The notes under the pieces: model-generated
Databases searched by the model: none
Seen by the model: the letters and a program-made list of their open reading frames with translations, nothing else
What the model was told of the DNA's origin: nothing
Part shown: positions 1 to 9,293 of the stretch, one piece after another
Position numbering within the stretch: the first letter of the stretch is position 1
Layout of the letters: each line of letters begins with the position of its first letter
Source of the DNA: Lentisphaera profundi
GTDB taxonomy: Bacteria > Verrucomicrobiota > Lentisphaeria > Lentisphaerales > Lentisphaeraceae
DNA: 64,000 nucleotides
Direction of reading: 5' to 3'
NCBI RefSeq assembly: GCF_028728065.1
Contig: NZ_CP117811.1
Span: 1,178,001 to 1,242,000 of the forward strand
Translations under genes and position numbers: made by a program

Positions 1-408
1 AATTTGCTGCTTGGCAAAGGCTAATACAGGGTGGTTGCGGTTTGGAAGCATGGCAATACATTGGGTACGATTTTTAATGATAGTTTCCCAAAGCTGTAGA
101 AGATCATTATGTTCCAGAGCTAGGGGTTTTTCACAAATACTGTGACAATTTGCCTTGGAGGCATCGATGGCGAGCTGAGTGATTCTATCTAAACGTGTAC
201 TGATTGTAACGACGTCGGGTTTTTCTTGCTCGAGCATTTTAAGGTGATCATCATATACTCTAGCTTTGCTATATTGGCTCGTCATAGTACTCAGGTCTTC
301 ACCCTCAAAACCAGGAGCAATTGCCACAACTTCGAGGTCTTTCATTTCATCTGTTTCCTGGAGTACATGAACGTGGTGACCCCAGTTGCCAATTATTGCT
401 AGTTTCAT
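1..408 (-). CDS. Gfo/Idh/MocA-family oxidoreductase (partial, N-terminal 136 aa)
   Basis: The gene runs off the left edge of the window, so only the NAD(P)-binding half is visible. Translating the minus strand from the ATG at 406-408 gives a Rossmann start (MKLAIIGNWGHH) and the family's conserved CEKPLAL segment near residue 90, which carries the EKP motif used in cofactor and substrate binding. The first glycine-rich loop is atypical: GNWGHH instead of GxGxxG. Members oxidise or reduce sugars and inositols, often as part of polysaccharide clusters. It is the last visible gene of the minus-strand cluster, about 50 bp after the preceding gene. The substrate is unknown. Assignment to the superfamily is fairly secure from the fold motifs; a specific enzyme name is not possible. 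Confidence 0.8.
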   Translation of the reverse strand, partial: MKLAIIGNWGHHVHVLQETDEMKDLEVVAIAPGFEGEDLSTMTSQYSKARVYDDHLKMLEQEKPDVVTISTRLDRITQLAIDASKANCHSICEKPLALEHNDLLQLWETIIKNRTQCIAMLPNRNHPVLAFAKQQI

Positions 409-460
409 TTTAGTATTCTCTTTTAAGCTTGTTTTCGAAGTTATGGTATATCATCTTTAT

Positions 461-2674
461 TCAATGCGTGATTTGGGCCTTTCTAAAGTCGTAAGTTTGA
501 TGAATGGGGCCAATGCTTACTTTGACTTGATCATCTTCAAATTTATTATTGAGGTAGGGACTCTTAAAGGTCCAAGAAGGACGTAAGTTAATGACCTGAC
601 CATTGATCTTTGGAAGTTTAAAGTCCTTGTGTGCATGAGGATCGTAAAGAAAGCATTCCAGTAGATCGCTATTAGGACTGGATTGATAGACGATACGATC
701 ATTTTCGATGGTCAATGGATTGGCTAAGACTACCGTTTGAAAGGCCTCGAATGAATCGTGACTATCTTTATCACCACTCTGTATTAAGTAGCGTGTACTG
801 CTAGCGATGCCTGGCCCACTAAGAGGACTGGCCAGTTCACCACTTTCGTCCCAAGTATAGCCACCATTAATAAATTTAACGGCCGCATAAGCCTTTCCAT
901 TACTTGCGAAGATCCAGCCATCTCGCTCGATTTTTTTTAGTTTTTTTCCATGGAAGCGCATGCTTACTGTATTGGTGTGGTAGGAGCCCATGCCTTTAGG
1001 CTGATCATCAATGCGTTGAATAAATAGTACATTTTCGTGTTGAAAGCTCCAGTGAGGGTGTTGCGGACGCCCTCCCTTCGGTATTTCTATCTCGGGAAAG
1101 ATAGCACAGATTTCATCGTCGGAACGCTTACTTAAGGACGGAATCAGAGCCTGGCGGGCGTCGGGATCATCGAATAAAATTCCATACCAACGGTTTTGAC
1201 GGCTAATGCCACTATATTTTTTTATGGCTTTACCACTATCAGGAGATGTCATGCTTAAGGCTGGGTTTTGCAATGTACACCCCATAATAAAATGAGCGGT
1301 GCGATAAGCATAATTAATCAAAGCAGAATCACTCGTGTAAGCTGTGAAATTATCTTTTTTGAGTGATTTTAATTCACCAAGAATGCGATTTTCAATAACA
1401 AAGGGTTCAGGCGCCGGCAATTCAGTTTTGCGTAATAAGATTGCCGCTGCTGGCAGTTGGTAGCTACTGGTTTCGATTACTTTCGAATGACTAGATCCAG
1501 CATATAGGCCTTCAGGAGCATAGAGAAGATTTTTATACGTTTCGAAACTGTTTTTTCCGTATCCCGCTCGGCTGCGACCACCCCCACGACGACCATTAAC
1601 GGAAATTTGAGATTCTTCGATAAAGGCTATATCCATGAGCATGCCAAAGCGTTTACGAACGAGTGGATCCAGTGAGAGATCTTGCATATTAAACAGGGAT
1701 GGCCAAGAATACTTTTGATAGGTGTCTGAACCAACTTCAAACCAGAGACCACTTTTAATGCGTTGCACAGGCCATTCTTGGAAAAAGCGATTGTAGGCAT
1801 CGTAATGTTCGAGTGCAGTGTACCCATCGTTATATTTTCGTTCTTTAAATTCGGGGTCGTTTTTTAGTAGGCCGGCTACTAGATAATATACTGGGCGAAG
1901 GGTTAGGTCATGATTTTCAGTGCCATAGAGCACAAGTAGATTATCTAAGGAAGCATCCTTTACTCGGCTCATTTCTTTTACCACTAACCAAAGTGCCTCT
2001 TTCATAGCCTTTTCTGTTGCGGGTTTTAAGCGACCTGGGAAGTGAGTGCTTTTAGAATTAAAGAGAGAGAGGATTCGAACATAATCAGTGATGGCAAAAT
2101 ATGCCCAAGGGGAATACTTTCCGTAATTTTCAGGAAGAAAAACAAAGCCTTTTTCTGAGTTCAGATTGCTAATCGTTTCAGTGAAATTTTGACTACGATC
2201 TAATAAGCGTTGATTAGCTAGGTCGATTTTTTCGTTTTGGTAGAGAGCACAGAGTTCCCACATGGTGTCACCCCAAGCTCCGCCGGGCCAAGAGGTCTTT
2301 TTAGTAAGGACTTTCTCTCGTGCTTTTTGACGTAAGCTTAGTGAGGCTTTATGGGTATCTATTATGGCAGATAGTTGTTTAGGAGTGTAATTGGCTAAGG
2401 GTTTTGGTTTTGGTCTTACAGCAAGTTCAAGCGCTATCAATGGTTTGAAAACAAATGTGAACATAGAGTTATTTAAAGGAGCTTCATCATTCCAAGATGA
2501 AATGTCTCTTGACGAAACAGATGTGTCGTGAGTTTTTGTTTCGTAATTAATCTTGTTATTCCAGCTTACTCGATAAACAAGCATTTTACCTAATCTCAGC
2601 CCGGCATACGATAATACATAAAAGGCCAGAAGAATTATAAGAATGAGCTTTTTATTATTTGTTGTTTTGTTCAT
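461..2674 (-). CDS. Membrane-anchored or secreted toroid-like polysaccharide-active protein (family unrecognised)
   Basis: A 737-aa protein starting with an N-terminal hydrophobic segment (residues 9-28) that fits a signal anchor. I do not recognise the family. It is a diverged paralogue of the 883-aa protein at 9294-11945: both have an ENHDL motif (about residue 251 here), a following aromatic stretch (EVGSDTYQKYS, about 311), a Gly/Arg-rich GRRGGGRS segment, a DGWIF...YAAVKF strand pair and a C-terminal beta-rich end (FKSPYLNNKF). An all-helical N-terminal half followed by a beta-rich half, with Asn/His and Tyr candidates, resembles the alpha/alpha-toroid polysaccharide lyases such as those of heparin, chondroitin or ulvan. 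That is inference from layout. It lies downstream of the rhamnose mutarotase in the same strand cluster. Confidence 0.6.
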   Translation of the reverse strand: MNKTTNNKKLILIILLAFYVLSYAGLRLGKMLVYRVSWNNKINYETKTHDTSVSSRDISSWNDEAPLNNSMFTFVFKPLIALELAVRPKPKPLANYTPKQLSAIIDTHKASLSLRQKAREKVLTKKTSWPGGAWGDTMWELCALYQNEKIDLANQRLLDRSQNFTETISNLNSEKGFVFLPENYGKYSPWAYFAITDYVRILSLFNSKSTHFPGRLKPATEKAMKEALWLVVKEMSRVKDASLDNLLVLYGTENHDLTLRPVYYLVAGLLKNDPEFKERKYNDGYTALEHYDAYNRFFQEWPVQRIKSGLWFEVGSDTYQKYSWPSLFNMQDLSLDPLVRKRFGMLMDIAFIEESQISVNGRRGGGRSRAGYGKNSFETYKNLLYAPEGLYAGSSHSKVIETSSYQLPAAAILLRKTELPAPEPFVIENRILGELKSLKKDNFTAYTSDSALINYAYRTAHFIMGCTLQNPALSMTSPDSGKAIKKYSGISRQNRWYGILFDDPDARQALIPSLSKRSDDEICAIFPEIEIPKGGRPQHPHWSFQHENVLFIQRIDDQPKGMGSYHTNTVSMRFHGKKLKKIERDGWIFASNGKAYAAVKFINGGYTWDESGELASPLSGPGIASSTRYLIQSGDKDSHDSFEAFQTVVLANPLTIENDRIVYQSSPNSDLLECFLYDPHAHKDFKLPKINGQVINLRPSWTFKSPYLNNKFEDDQVKVSIGPIHQTYDFRKAQITH

Positions 2675-2842
2675 TGATCATTGATCCGTTTGAAATTAAT
2701 AAGAGAAAGTCCATGAATACTTCAAAAAATTAAAAATATTATTACTTTGGTCATTTCTTGAAAATAATAAATTATTCAGTTGTAACTCTTTTGTTGTATT
2801 TAATTGTTTCATTAAAACGTGATAGTGGTTGTTTGGAGGGGC

Positions 2843-3157
2843 TTATTCATGAAAAAACATTTCTTTGAGTTCTATGCACACGGGTGAATTGTCAGGATTT
2901 GTTTCCATGATATCAGCCATGTAATCCCACCATTTTTTCACAATCTCTGTTTGTGGAAGTTCTGCTGCACTATTGTCTGCACTTAATTTTTGTACAGCAA
3001 AGAGAGTTAAGCTTTCTTCATCTAAGAATATGGAGTAATCAGATATTCCCGCATGGTTCAAAGCGTGACTGAGTTCTGGCCAGATATCGTCATGGCGTTT
3101 TTTGTATTCATTCTCGAAACCAGGTTTCAACTGCATTTTAAAGGCTACTCTTTGCAT
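2843..3157 (-). CDS. rhaM: L-rhamnose mutarotase
   Basis: A 104-aa protein that interconverts alpha and beta anomers of L-rhamnose, feeding the isomerase. The longer open frame starts upstream at 3292, but the start at 3155-3157 is better. It has an AGGAG ribosome-binding site just before it, gives the usual family length, and begins with the family's opening (MQRVAFKMQLKPGFE). Other family landmarks are KKRHDDIWPEL and the late WWDYMADIME. The gene follows the esterase gene by 13 bp, so they are probably co-transcribed. Its presence inside the polysaccharide cluster, away from the main rhamnose genes at 17-23 kb, ties that cluster to a rhamnose-releasing substrate. Confidence 0.93.
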   Translation of the reverse strand: MQRVAFKMQLKPGFENEYKKRHDDIWPELSHALNHAGISDYSIFLDEESLTLFAVQKLSADNSAAELPQTEIVKKWWDYMADIMETNPDNSPVCIELKEMFFHE

Positions 3158-3170
3158 CTTATTTACTCCT

Positions 3171-5300
3171 TTATTGTGGTACGCTAATTTTAAAATCTTT
3201 GTAGATGGCGGAACGAGTGAACATGTGACGTAGACCAATTCTACCAGATTCAATTCCAGGCGCTTTGGTGTTATTCCAATGGAAGTAAGCACTTTGGTGA
3301 TTATTAGAGATCTTCATAAACAGTTGTTGATCTTTTTTAATGATCGTGAAGTGATGTTTTTCTCCTGGTTTAAATAATCCTGTATTGAAATAGTCTGGCT
3401 CAAGATCTGTGTTTTCTAGGCCTTCACTATTTGGAATGTAACGTCTTGCTCTTATGTAATCTTCATTTAAATCATCAGTGTTATTAAATGCAGCAAAACT
3501 AATATGGTAGGTGTTCATATGATCAAAGTACATTTTCATTGCAGGGGTTGTGCGTAAGCTATTCCACTCTGTTATATCCTTTAAGTAGGGTGCCTTGCCT
3601 GATCCTGTAGCTTGTATATAAATAATATTTACACAACGGGTTGCGAAATCAGTACGAGTGTAATCAAATTCAATTTTTAGATCTCCAGTAAATTCTTCCT
3701 TAGTCCATAAAACCATGTGGTGGTCATCGTTTAAGAATTGTGGACCAGCAGCGAGCAGCATGCCATTGGCACGATTGGTAACGGCGGCAATTTTACCATC
3801 GAGAAACCACTTCTCTTGCCAGTTTTCTGTACAAGGGTCATTAAAAACCTCTTTCCAGTTTTGATTTATTGCGGTGTCGAATGCGTTTTTGTCTTGTTCA
3901 TGACTCATGTTTATTTCCTTGCTAATTAAATCAAAATTTTGCGCAAATCTCTGGCCGATTGTAATAGTGTTTTCTAAATTGTAGTGGCCGCCGTTTATAA
4001 GTGGATTTAAATCATCTGTATCAAAACAGGCAACAGAGGCCATTTCTTGGGCTAAATCTGCTTGGGCTTTGCGAACCAATTGGGCTTCTTTGCCCTTGCC
4101 GTAAAAATTGCGCACTCGGGCTATGATAAAAGGCATATTGGGAGAATTGAACCTTAGACGTATATCCTTTATAAAATTAGAAAGATTCTTTTTATATTCA
4201 GCTCCCTTTTGTTCCTTTCCATCGCTTTCTCCCTGAAGCCAAAGCATCCCCGTTATCTCATAGGGTATTTTTTTATTTTCGAGATCAGCTAGAGCGCCAT
4301 AGCTCGCTTTCATAAAGTTGATATATTGTCTTCCTGTAGACGGAGCCCACTTCTTATAAAGGTTAGTGCCATTTGCTGCATATTTGACTAGGCGAATATC
4401 GTCATCCGGTAAGACTTTGGTAATGGCATGCCCAAAGCCGATTTCTGGGCCAATTCGATAGGCAGGAGCTAAAGCCACCCATTTGTTTCGCCTGTAGTCC
4501 CAAGTCTTAACTTTTGAATTAGCCTGATTGTAGGGGGCATTTAAGCCACCCCCGTAAACTTGTCCCACCATGTTTGATTGCCCGGCGAGTAGAAATACTT
4601 TGATTGGATTATTGCCATTATGGAGGTAAAAAAATAAATCCGGTGCAACGGACTCTAATTCTTTTATGATGATAGAGGCAATGACCAGGGCGCCCTTTGG
4701 GCTAAAGTGGGTGGTGTCTGTCGGTTCAAAATTGTATGTCTGACTTTCCTTTTCTCCGATTTGATTGTGATGGGCAATGCTAATTGTATTGAGGTCTAAA
4801 AAGGGAAGCTTTTGCTCTTCAGCCACAGCTTTTGCGCTGAGCGCAAAATCCGGTAAAATACGACTTTTGTTATCATTGAATATTCTTGGTAAAATTTTGC
4901 CATCCTCATCAAAATTACGACGAGTTACAGAACTTAAAATAATAGCTTTTGAGCCGGCCTTCTTGATTCGCAGTACATAATTTTTGAGTTTTTGAGCGTA
5001 GGCTTTCGCATCGCAGACTTTCATGTCGTTATGACCAAACTGAACCAGTACGTAATCTGGTTTTTTTGCAAGAAGGTCGTCTAAACGCCTGGAAAGTGAG
5101 TCGAGGGTCGCGCCATTTTTTGCGTAGTTGAGTACGGTAACATTTTTATTGACTTGTTTGGCGAAGGCAGGGCCCCAACCATAAGTTGTGGCTACAGTTG
5201 AGTCTCCAATCAAGCCTACTTTTAGCTCAATTTTTTGCTTGGCGGCAATAGCTATTGTAAGGCAAAAAAATATCAAACATGTTTTAAAAATAAGTTTCAT
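3171..5300 (-). CDS. Three-module secreted esterase: SGNH/GDSL + SASA + DUF1961
   Basis: A 709-aa protein with a signal peptide (residues 1-20). Residues about 28-220 are an SGNH hydrolase of rhamnogalacturonan-acetylesterase type (GLIGDST block I, GHND block, and DTTHFSPKGA with the catalytic Asp/His). Residues about 230-460 are a sialate-O-acetylesterase-like SASA domain (LLAGQSNMVGQ, WLQGESDG). The last 240 residues match DUF1961, a concanavalin-like beta-sandwich (DFATRCVNIIYIQ, WNSLRTTPAMKMYFDHM). Two different carbohydrate-esterase folds on one chain would remove acyl groups from a decorated polysaccharide, and the third domain may bind or cut glycan. It is in the minus-strand cluster, 45 bp after the preceding gene and 13 bp before rhaM. 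The exact ester linkage is unknown. Confidence 0.85.
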   Translation of the reverse strand: MKLIFKTCLIFFCLTIAIAAKQKIELKVGLIGDSTVATTYGWGPAFAKQVNKNVTVLNYAKNGATLDSLSRRLDDLLAKKPDYVLVQFGHNDMKVCDAKAYAQKLKNYVLRIKKAGSKAIILSSVTRRNFDEDGKILPRIFNDNKSRILPDFALSAKAVAEEQKLPFLDLNTISIAHHNQIGEKESQTYNFEPTDTTHFSPKGALVIASIIIKELESVAPDLFFYLHNGNNPIKVFLLAGQSNMVGQVYGGGLNAPYNQANSKVKTWDYRRNKWVALAPAYRIGPEIGFGHAITKVLPDDDIRLVKYAANGTNLYKKWAPSTGRQYINFMKASYGALADLENKKIPYEITGMLWLQGESDGKEQKGAEYKKNLSNFIKDIRLRFNSPNMPFIIARVRNFYGKGKEAQLVRKAQADLAQEMASVACFDTDDLNPLINGGHYNLENTITIGQRFAQNFDLISKEINMSHEQDKNAFDTAINQNWKEVFNDPCTENWQEKWFLDGKIAAVTNRANGMLLAAGPQFLNDDHHMVLWTKEEFTGDLKIEFDYTRTDFATRCVNIIYIQATGSGKAPYLKDITEWNSLRTTPAMKMYFDHMNTYHISFAAFNNTDDLNEDYIRARRYIPNSEGLENTDLEPDYFNTGLFKPGEKHHFTIIKKDQQLFMKISNNHQSAYFHWNNTKAPGIESGRIGLRHMFTRSAIYKDFKISVPQ

Positions 5301-5345
5301 TATTTATCCTTCTAAATTATTTTTTTTACGAATGAATAGTTGTTC

Positions 5346-8300
5346 CTATTTGGCGCGTAGGGTTTGACTTATACGTCGCTTCAATTCTTTAATCTTTATA
5401 TTTTTAAAAGCAACCACGGCGCCATGATCCTGTAAGCCGATATGTCCCTTTACCGTTTGGCCATAAGCTTTTGAATCTTTGAATTTGCTTTTTGCCACGC
5501 GCTTGTTCCAGTCCGCAGAACCGATTTCATACTCATATACTTTTTTGCCATTGAACCAATGTTTTGCCTTACCATCTTGCATGCGGATGCGAACATGGTT
5601 CCAGTCATTTACGTGCAGTACTTTCTCCCCTTCAATGTTATAGAGATTAAATAAACCAGCTGCTGATTTATTCTTATTCCCAGGAGTATTTTCAATTTGC
5701 ATTTCTGGAGCAACTTTCCAAATGGGGCCTTCGAGTGCTGGATTAACTCTTAGGAAAATACCACTATTGCCCGTCGTTTTCCATTCCAGAACCAATTCGT
5801 AATTTTCATAAGCTTGACTTGTATAGATGTCATGACCTTTTTCCTTAAGGAGCAATGTCCCATCTTCAACGGCCCATTTGTCTTCTTTGAGGGGCTTTTT
5901 CGTTTTCCAGTTATGCCAATTCTTTGTTGTCTTACCGTCGAAAAGTAGCTCCCAGCCATCTTTATTTTCAGCATCACTTAGACGATTATCTAGATTTTCT
6001 GACTTGATAGAATGGAGCGTGTTATCGATCTTGCCGGTAATGATATGGCCATCTGCAGCTTTGATATTGTATTGGATTTCCATCATGTGAACAGGCCTTA
6101 AATCAGGAATACTCAAACGAACAGTTTTACCATCCTTCAAGAGTTCAGCTTTCTTAACTTGAAAACCTTTCTGTGGCATTTCTGGTGATCCGTAATCTTG
6201 GCTCCATTTAATATTCCAGGCTTTGATAGAAAAATTAGCAATATCTTGAGCGAAAGCTTTATCTAATTTTTGACTAAAACTTATGTCTAGCGCACCTTCT
6301 GCTGATTTTAAGCCTATTGCCATGTAGAGCTTTTTACCGGTGTAACGGATACGGTCGAAGCCACCGTCTTTATTAGCATTCGACTGCCAACCATTTAAAC
6401 CGGACAAATAGACTTGTCCATCTTTAGAGTTAACACGGGCTCGCATAGCACTACTGGTGAGCTTGAAAGGAAGGTTTACGACTCCACCTTGCATAAGTCC
6501 ATTTTTTCTTTCTTTGAAAACAAGGTAGACTTTGCTTTGTCCATATGAAAGATGCAGGAGTTCACCTGATAAAGGCCCCCAATTTTCACCTGTCCAAACC
6601 TGACCACCGCCAGAATTGTCTACTTGTCTTTTTTTGCTGAGCCATGCCAGTGGTTTAGGCATTTCACTGTGGTCAACCATCTCTTCGATATTGCCACCCT
6701 CAGCTTTGATTTTTTCAGCCCACCTTTTCGGGCGCATGGGAAGAAAATAACGTGCAATAGGCTCGGTCTTGAGTTTTTGGGTGCCACGGTAAGTATCTAC
6801 TACGCCGTGGAACTTGTCGGGTTCTACCCAGTGGATGGGACTAGCGGAAACAAAACTTCCCTCGTTATCTCCACAGGTAACTTGACCGTTTGCTGCTATG
6901 CCAATGCCATTGGGAGCGCGAAAACCTGAAGCGTAAATACTCATCTTTTGTCCATTTGGACTAACCTTCATAATGGTACCATGATGACGGCCAATTCTTT
7001 GAAAGCCATGTCCACCAGGATTCACAGGACTTCCGAAACTGAAAAAAAAGTTGCCTTTTGGTCCAGTCTGTAAGTCAAAACAGAAGGCATGAAAGGCCTC
7101 GGTCAGATCCCAATCATTGTTAAAGTTTTCGTAGAAATCGGCTTCGCCGTCATTGTTCAAATCGTGAAAACGAGTGATTTGATCATCTCCTACCGTATAG
7201 ATAACATCGTCGACGATCTTTACACCCAGTGGCTCGTGAAGTCCTGTTGCATAGCGCTTCCAAGTTAAATTCTTTAGATCTTTATCGATACCACTAACTA
7301 TCCATACGTCGCCATCCCAGGTAGATAGTGCAGCACGTGTGCCGTCGGCGAAAAAATCGAAGGCGCCGATTCTCATTCTTCCTTCATACTCATTATCATA
7401 AGGGAGAGTGATGCGGTCGAGAACATAGGCTGATTGAGAGTCTTTCGATAGTTGACCCGCTGTTTTGAATTTTTTAGGCCATTGAATGTTTCCTCCATGA
7501 GTGAATGCCAGTAAATCCTCGGCTTTTCCAGCTAAAGCTTTGAATGAAAGGTTTAAATCTTTCTTACCAGCCCAAAAGATCAATTTTAATTTAGAATCAC
7601 CTTCAGGTATGTTTAAATAGACAATGTTATTATCTATACCAAAATTTGCTTGTTCTGATTTTACAGATAGTTCTATAAATGTCGGTTCTGAATTGCCTTT
7701 AGTAATAAAACTAACTACACCATCTTCAATTTTGGCATTTTCAGCGTCAGCTAAAATGATTTTTTCAGCTTTGGCACCGCTTATATTTAAGGTTCTTGTT
7801 ATCGCATCTTTATTGACTCCGACGATAAAACCTGGGCTATCGTAAACCACAGCATCACCTACTGTGTACTTGAAAATAACTTTTTCATCGTAGAGATAAT
7901 AACCCTTGAAGTGAGCCCAATGTTTAGGTAAGGGGCCCATTGCGGGATAAGTTTCATACTTTTGTTCACGTGGGTCGGTCAAATTGCCTTCGTAACTCCA
8001 ACCATTTCGTGACCCTGATTTAAGTAAGTGTTGATGGTGTTTATTTAAACTTGGCATATGACCATGCTTAAAAGGAAGGCCTTTAATGGCTACACTTGGG
8101 GATTTTCCTGCCAACCAAATAGAGCCATAGCTCATCGTGTCGCTATCGAAGACGATTCCATTTTTGCGATTTTTTCCTAAGGGAACGATATGTGATCTGC
8201 TAACAATATGCTTGGTGCCTTGTAAATCTTCTCCTAGATCAATCGTTGCACCAACAACTGGACCGTAGTTGTTGTGAAGAACTCCCATACCTTCTGGTAC

Positions 8301-9278
8301 TTTTACGATCTTATCCTTTGGCGCTTTGTTAGTCGTTAGGTAGATAGCTATCTTTTTAATCTGTTCGTCAGTTAAATCCAAGGCGCCTCCTCGAGGAGGC
8401 ATTTGGGCGAGTGATTTGGAATCCGGCCCACTGCCCGCGATAACAAATTTTACGATGCCGTCTACATTTTTCTTTTTAACTAAATCCGATTCCCATAAGT
8501 TCGGAAACACGCCACCAAGGCCTTTGAGATCAGGTCCGTGACAGGACGCGCATTTAGCTTTGATAAGTTGAGGTATATCGATGTCTTTACCAAGCAGGGG
8601 GGATGAGGTCGTTACTTTTAAAGCATTCGTTTTGGTGCCATGGAGGATGAGCTGTGGAGCTTTGTCTGCATCACTTTCTTTTGTTGTGTAACCACTTGAG
8701 TTAGGACCACCCTGTAGCATGATAACTACAGTATTATTGCTATCGTTTTTGATTAATTGACTGAGAGCCTCAGAGCTGAAGCTAATCCATTGATCGCGTT
8801 TCTTGGGGTTGGTGAAAGTTCCAAGTTTAATGACTTTATGAGGATCCCAGTGAGTACTTGTATAATCATTATCAACTTTTTTTAAACCCGCAAAAGTATT
8901 CCAATTTACATCTGTTTCATTAAAGAATTCGTCATTATTTGGATTATCCTTAAGTGCATAGACAGTTATGGTATTGCTATTATTTCCTATGAAATAGAGT
9001 TTAAGTATACATTCCGAAACCTTACTCTTATCAATTAATGATAAGTCGAAGCGCAAGATACCCGGATTATTTGATTTTGGATTAGTTCTTACCATTACCA
9101 TTTTAGGATGATATCGACCTGTGTGTTTAGTGGGCTGCTCTTCACTCAGCCAAAGATCTGCACCAAGACCGGCTTTGCCATCGCCGCGATCGGCTGTGCT
9201 AACTTTTACTTGTTCCTGTGCAAATAGATTAAATGTACAGGCTATTAGTAACATTAAACTAGTGATTGTTTGTTTCAT
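5346..9278 (-). CDS. Giant secreted protein: DNRLRE domain, cytochrome c, PVC-type sugar-dehydrogenase propeller, DUF1080
   Basis: A 1310-aa protein with a signal peptide (MKQTITSLMLLIACTFNLFA). Four modules are visible. Residues about 22-215 form a DNRLRE/CBM96-like beta-sandwich. Residues about 235-320 form a class I cytochrome c with KCASCHG near 243-247 and a QMPPRGG methionine-ligand loop. Residues about 330-1080 hold a PVC-type glucose/sorbosone-dehydrogenase-like beta-propeller region. Residues about 1107-1300 form a DUF1080 (3-keto-disaccharide hydrolase-like) lectin-fold domain (GWELLFDGK, NSGIFLRV, DHGAVVAFKNI). Known relatives are periplasmic proteins thought to oxidise sugars, and DUF1080 enzymes cleave 3-keto-glycosides. 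Having both on one chain suggests oxidation followed by keto-glycoside cleavage with electrons leaving through the haem. That coupling is inference. Confidence 0.85.
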   Translation of the reverse strand: MKQTITSLMLLIACTFNLFAQEQVKVSTADRGDGKAGLGADLWLSEEQPTKHTGRYHPKMVMVRTNPKSNNPGILRFDLSLIDKSKVSECILKLYFIGNNSNTITVYALKDNPNNDEFFNETDVNWNTFAGLKKVDNDYTSTHWDPHKVIKLGTFTNPKKRDQWISFSSEALSQLIKNDSNNTVVIMLQGGPNSSGYTTKESDADKAPQLILHGTKTNALKVTTSSPLLGKDIDIPQLIKAKCASCHGPDLKGLGGVFPNLWESDLVKKKNVDGIVKFVIAGSGPDSKSLAQMPPRGGALDLTDEQIKKIAIYLTTNKAPKDKIVKVPEGMGVLHNNYGPVVGATIDLGEDLQGTKHIVSRSHIVPLGKNRKNGIVFDSDTMSYGSIWLAGKSPSVAIKGLPFKHGHMPSLNKHHQHLLKSGSRNGWSYEGNLTDPREQKYETYPAMGPLPKHWAHFKGYYLYDEKVIFKYTVGDAVVYDSPGFIVGVNKDAITRTLNISGAKAEKIILADAENAKIEDGVVSFITKGNSEPTFIELSVKSEQANFGIDNNIVYLNIPEGDSKLKLIFWAGKKDLNLSFKALAGKAEDLLAFTHGGNIQWPKKFKTAGQLSKDSQSAYVLDRITLPYDNEYEGRMRIGAFDFFADGTRAALSTWDGDVWIVSGIDKDLKNLTWKRYATGLHEPLGVKIVDDVIYTVGDDQITRFHDLNNDGEADFYENFNNDWDLTEAFHAFCFDLQTGPKGNFFFSFGSPVNPGGHGFQRIGRHHGTIMKVSPNGQKMSIYASGFRAPNGIGIAANGQVTCGDNEGSFVSASPIHWVEPDKFHGVVDTYRGTQKLKTEPIARYFLPMRPKRWAEKIKAEGGNIEEMVDHSEMPKPLAWLSKKRQVDNSGGGQVWTGENWGPLSGELLHLSYGQSKVYLVFKERKNGLMQGGVVNLPFKLTSSAMRARVNSKDGQVYLSGLNGWQSNANKDGGFDRIRYTGKKLYMAIGLKSAEGALDISFSQKLDKAFAQDIANFSIKAWNIKWSQDYGSPEMPQKGFQVKKAELLKDGKTVRLSIPDLRPVHMMEIQYNIKAADGHIITGKIDNTLHSIKSENLDNRLSDAENKDGWELLFDGKTTKNWHNWKTKKPLKEDKWAVEDGTLLLKEKGHDIYTSQAYENYELVLEWKTTGNSGIFLRVNPALEGPIWKVAPEMQIENTPGNKNKSAAGLFNLYNIEGEKVLHVNDWNHVRIRMQDGKAKHWFNGKKVYEYEIGSADWNKRVAKSKFKDSKAYGQTVKGHIGLQDHGAVVAFKNIKIKELKRRISQTLRAK

Positions 9279-9293
9279 TTATACTTCCTTTAA

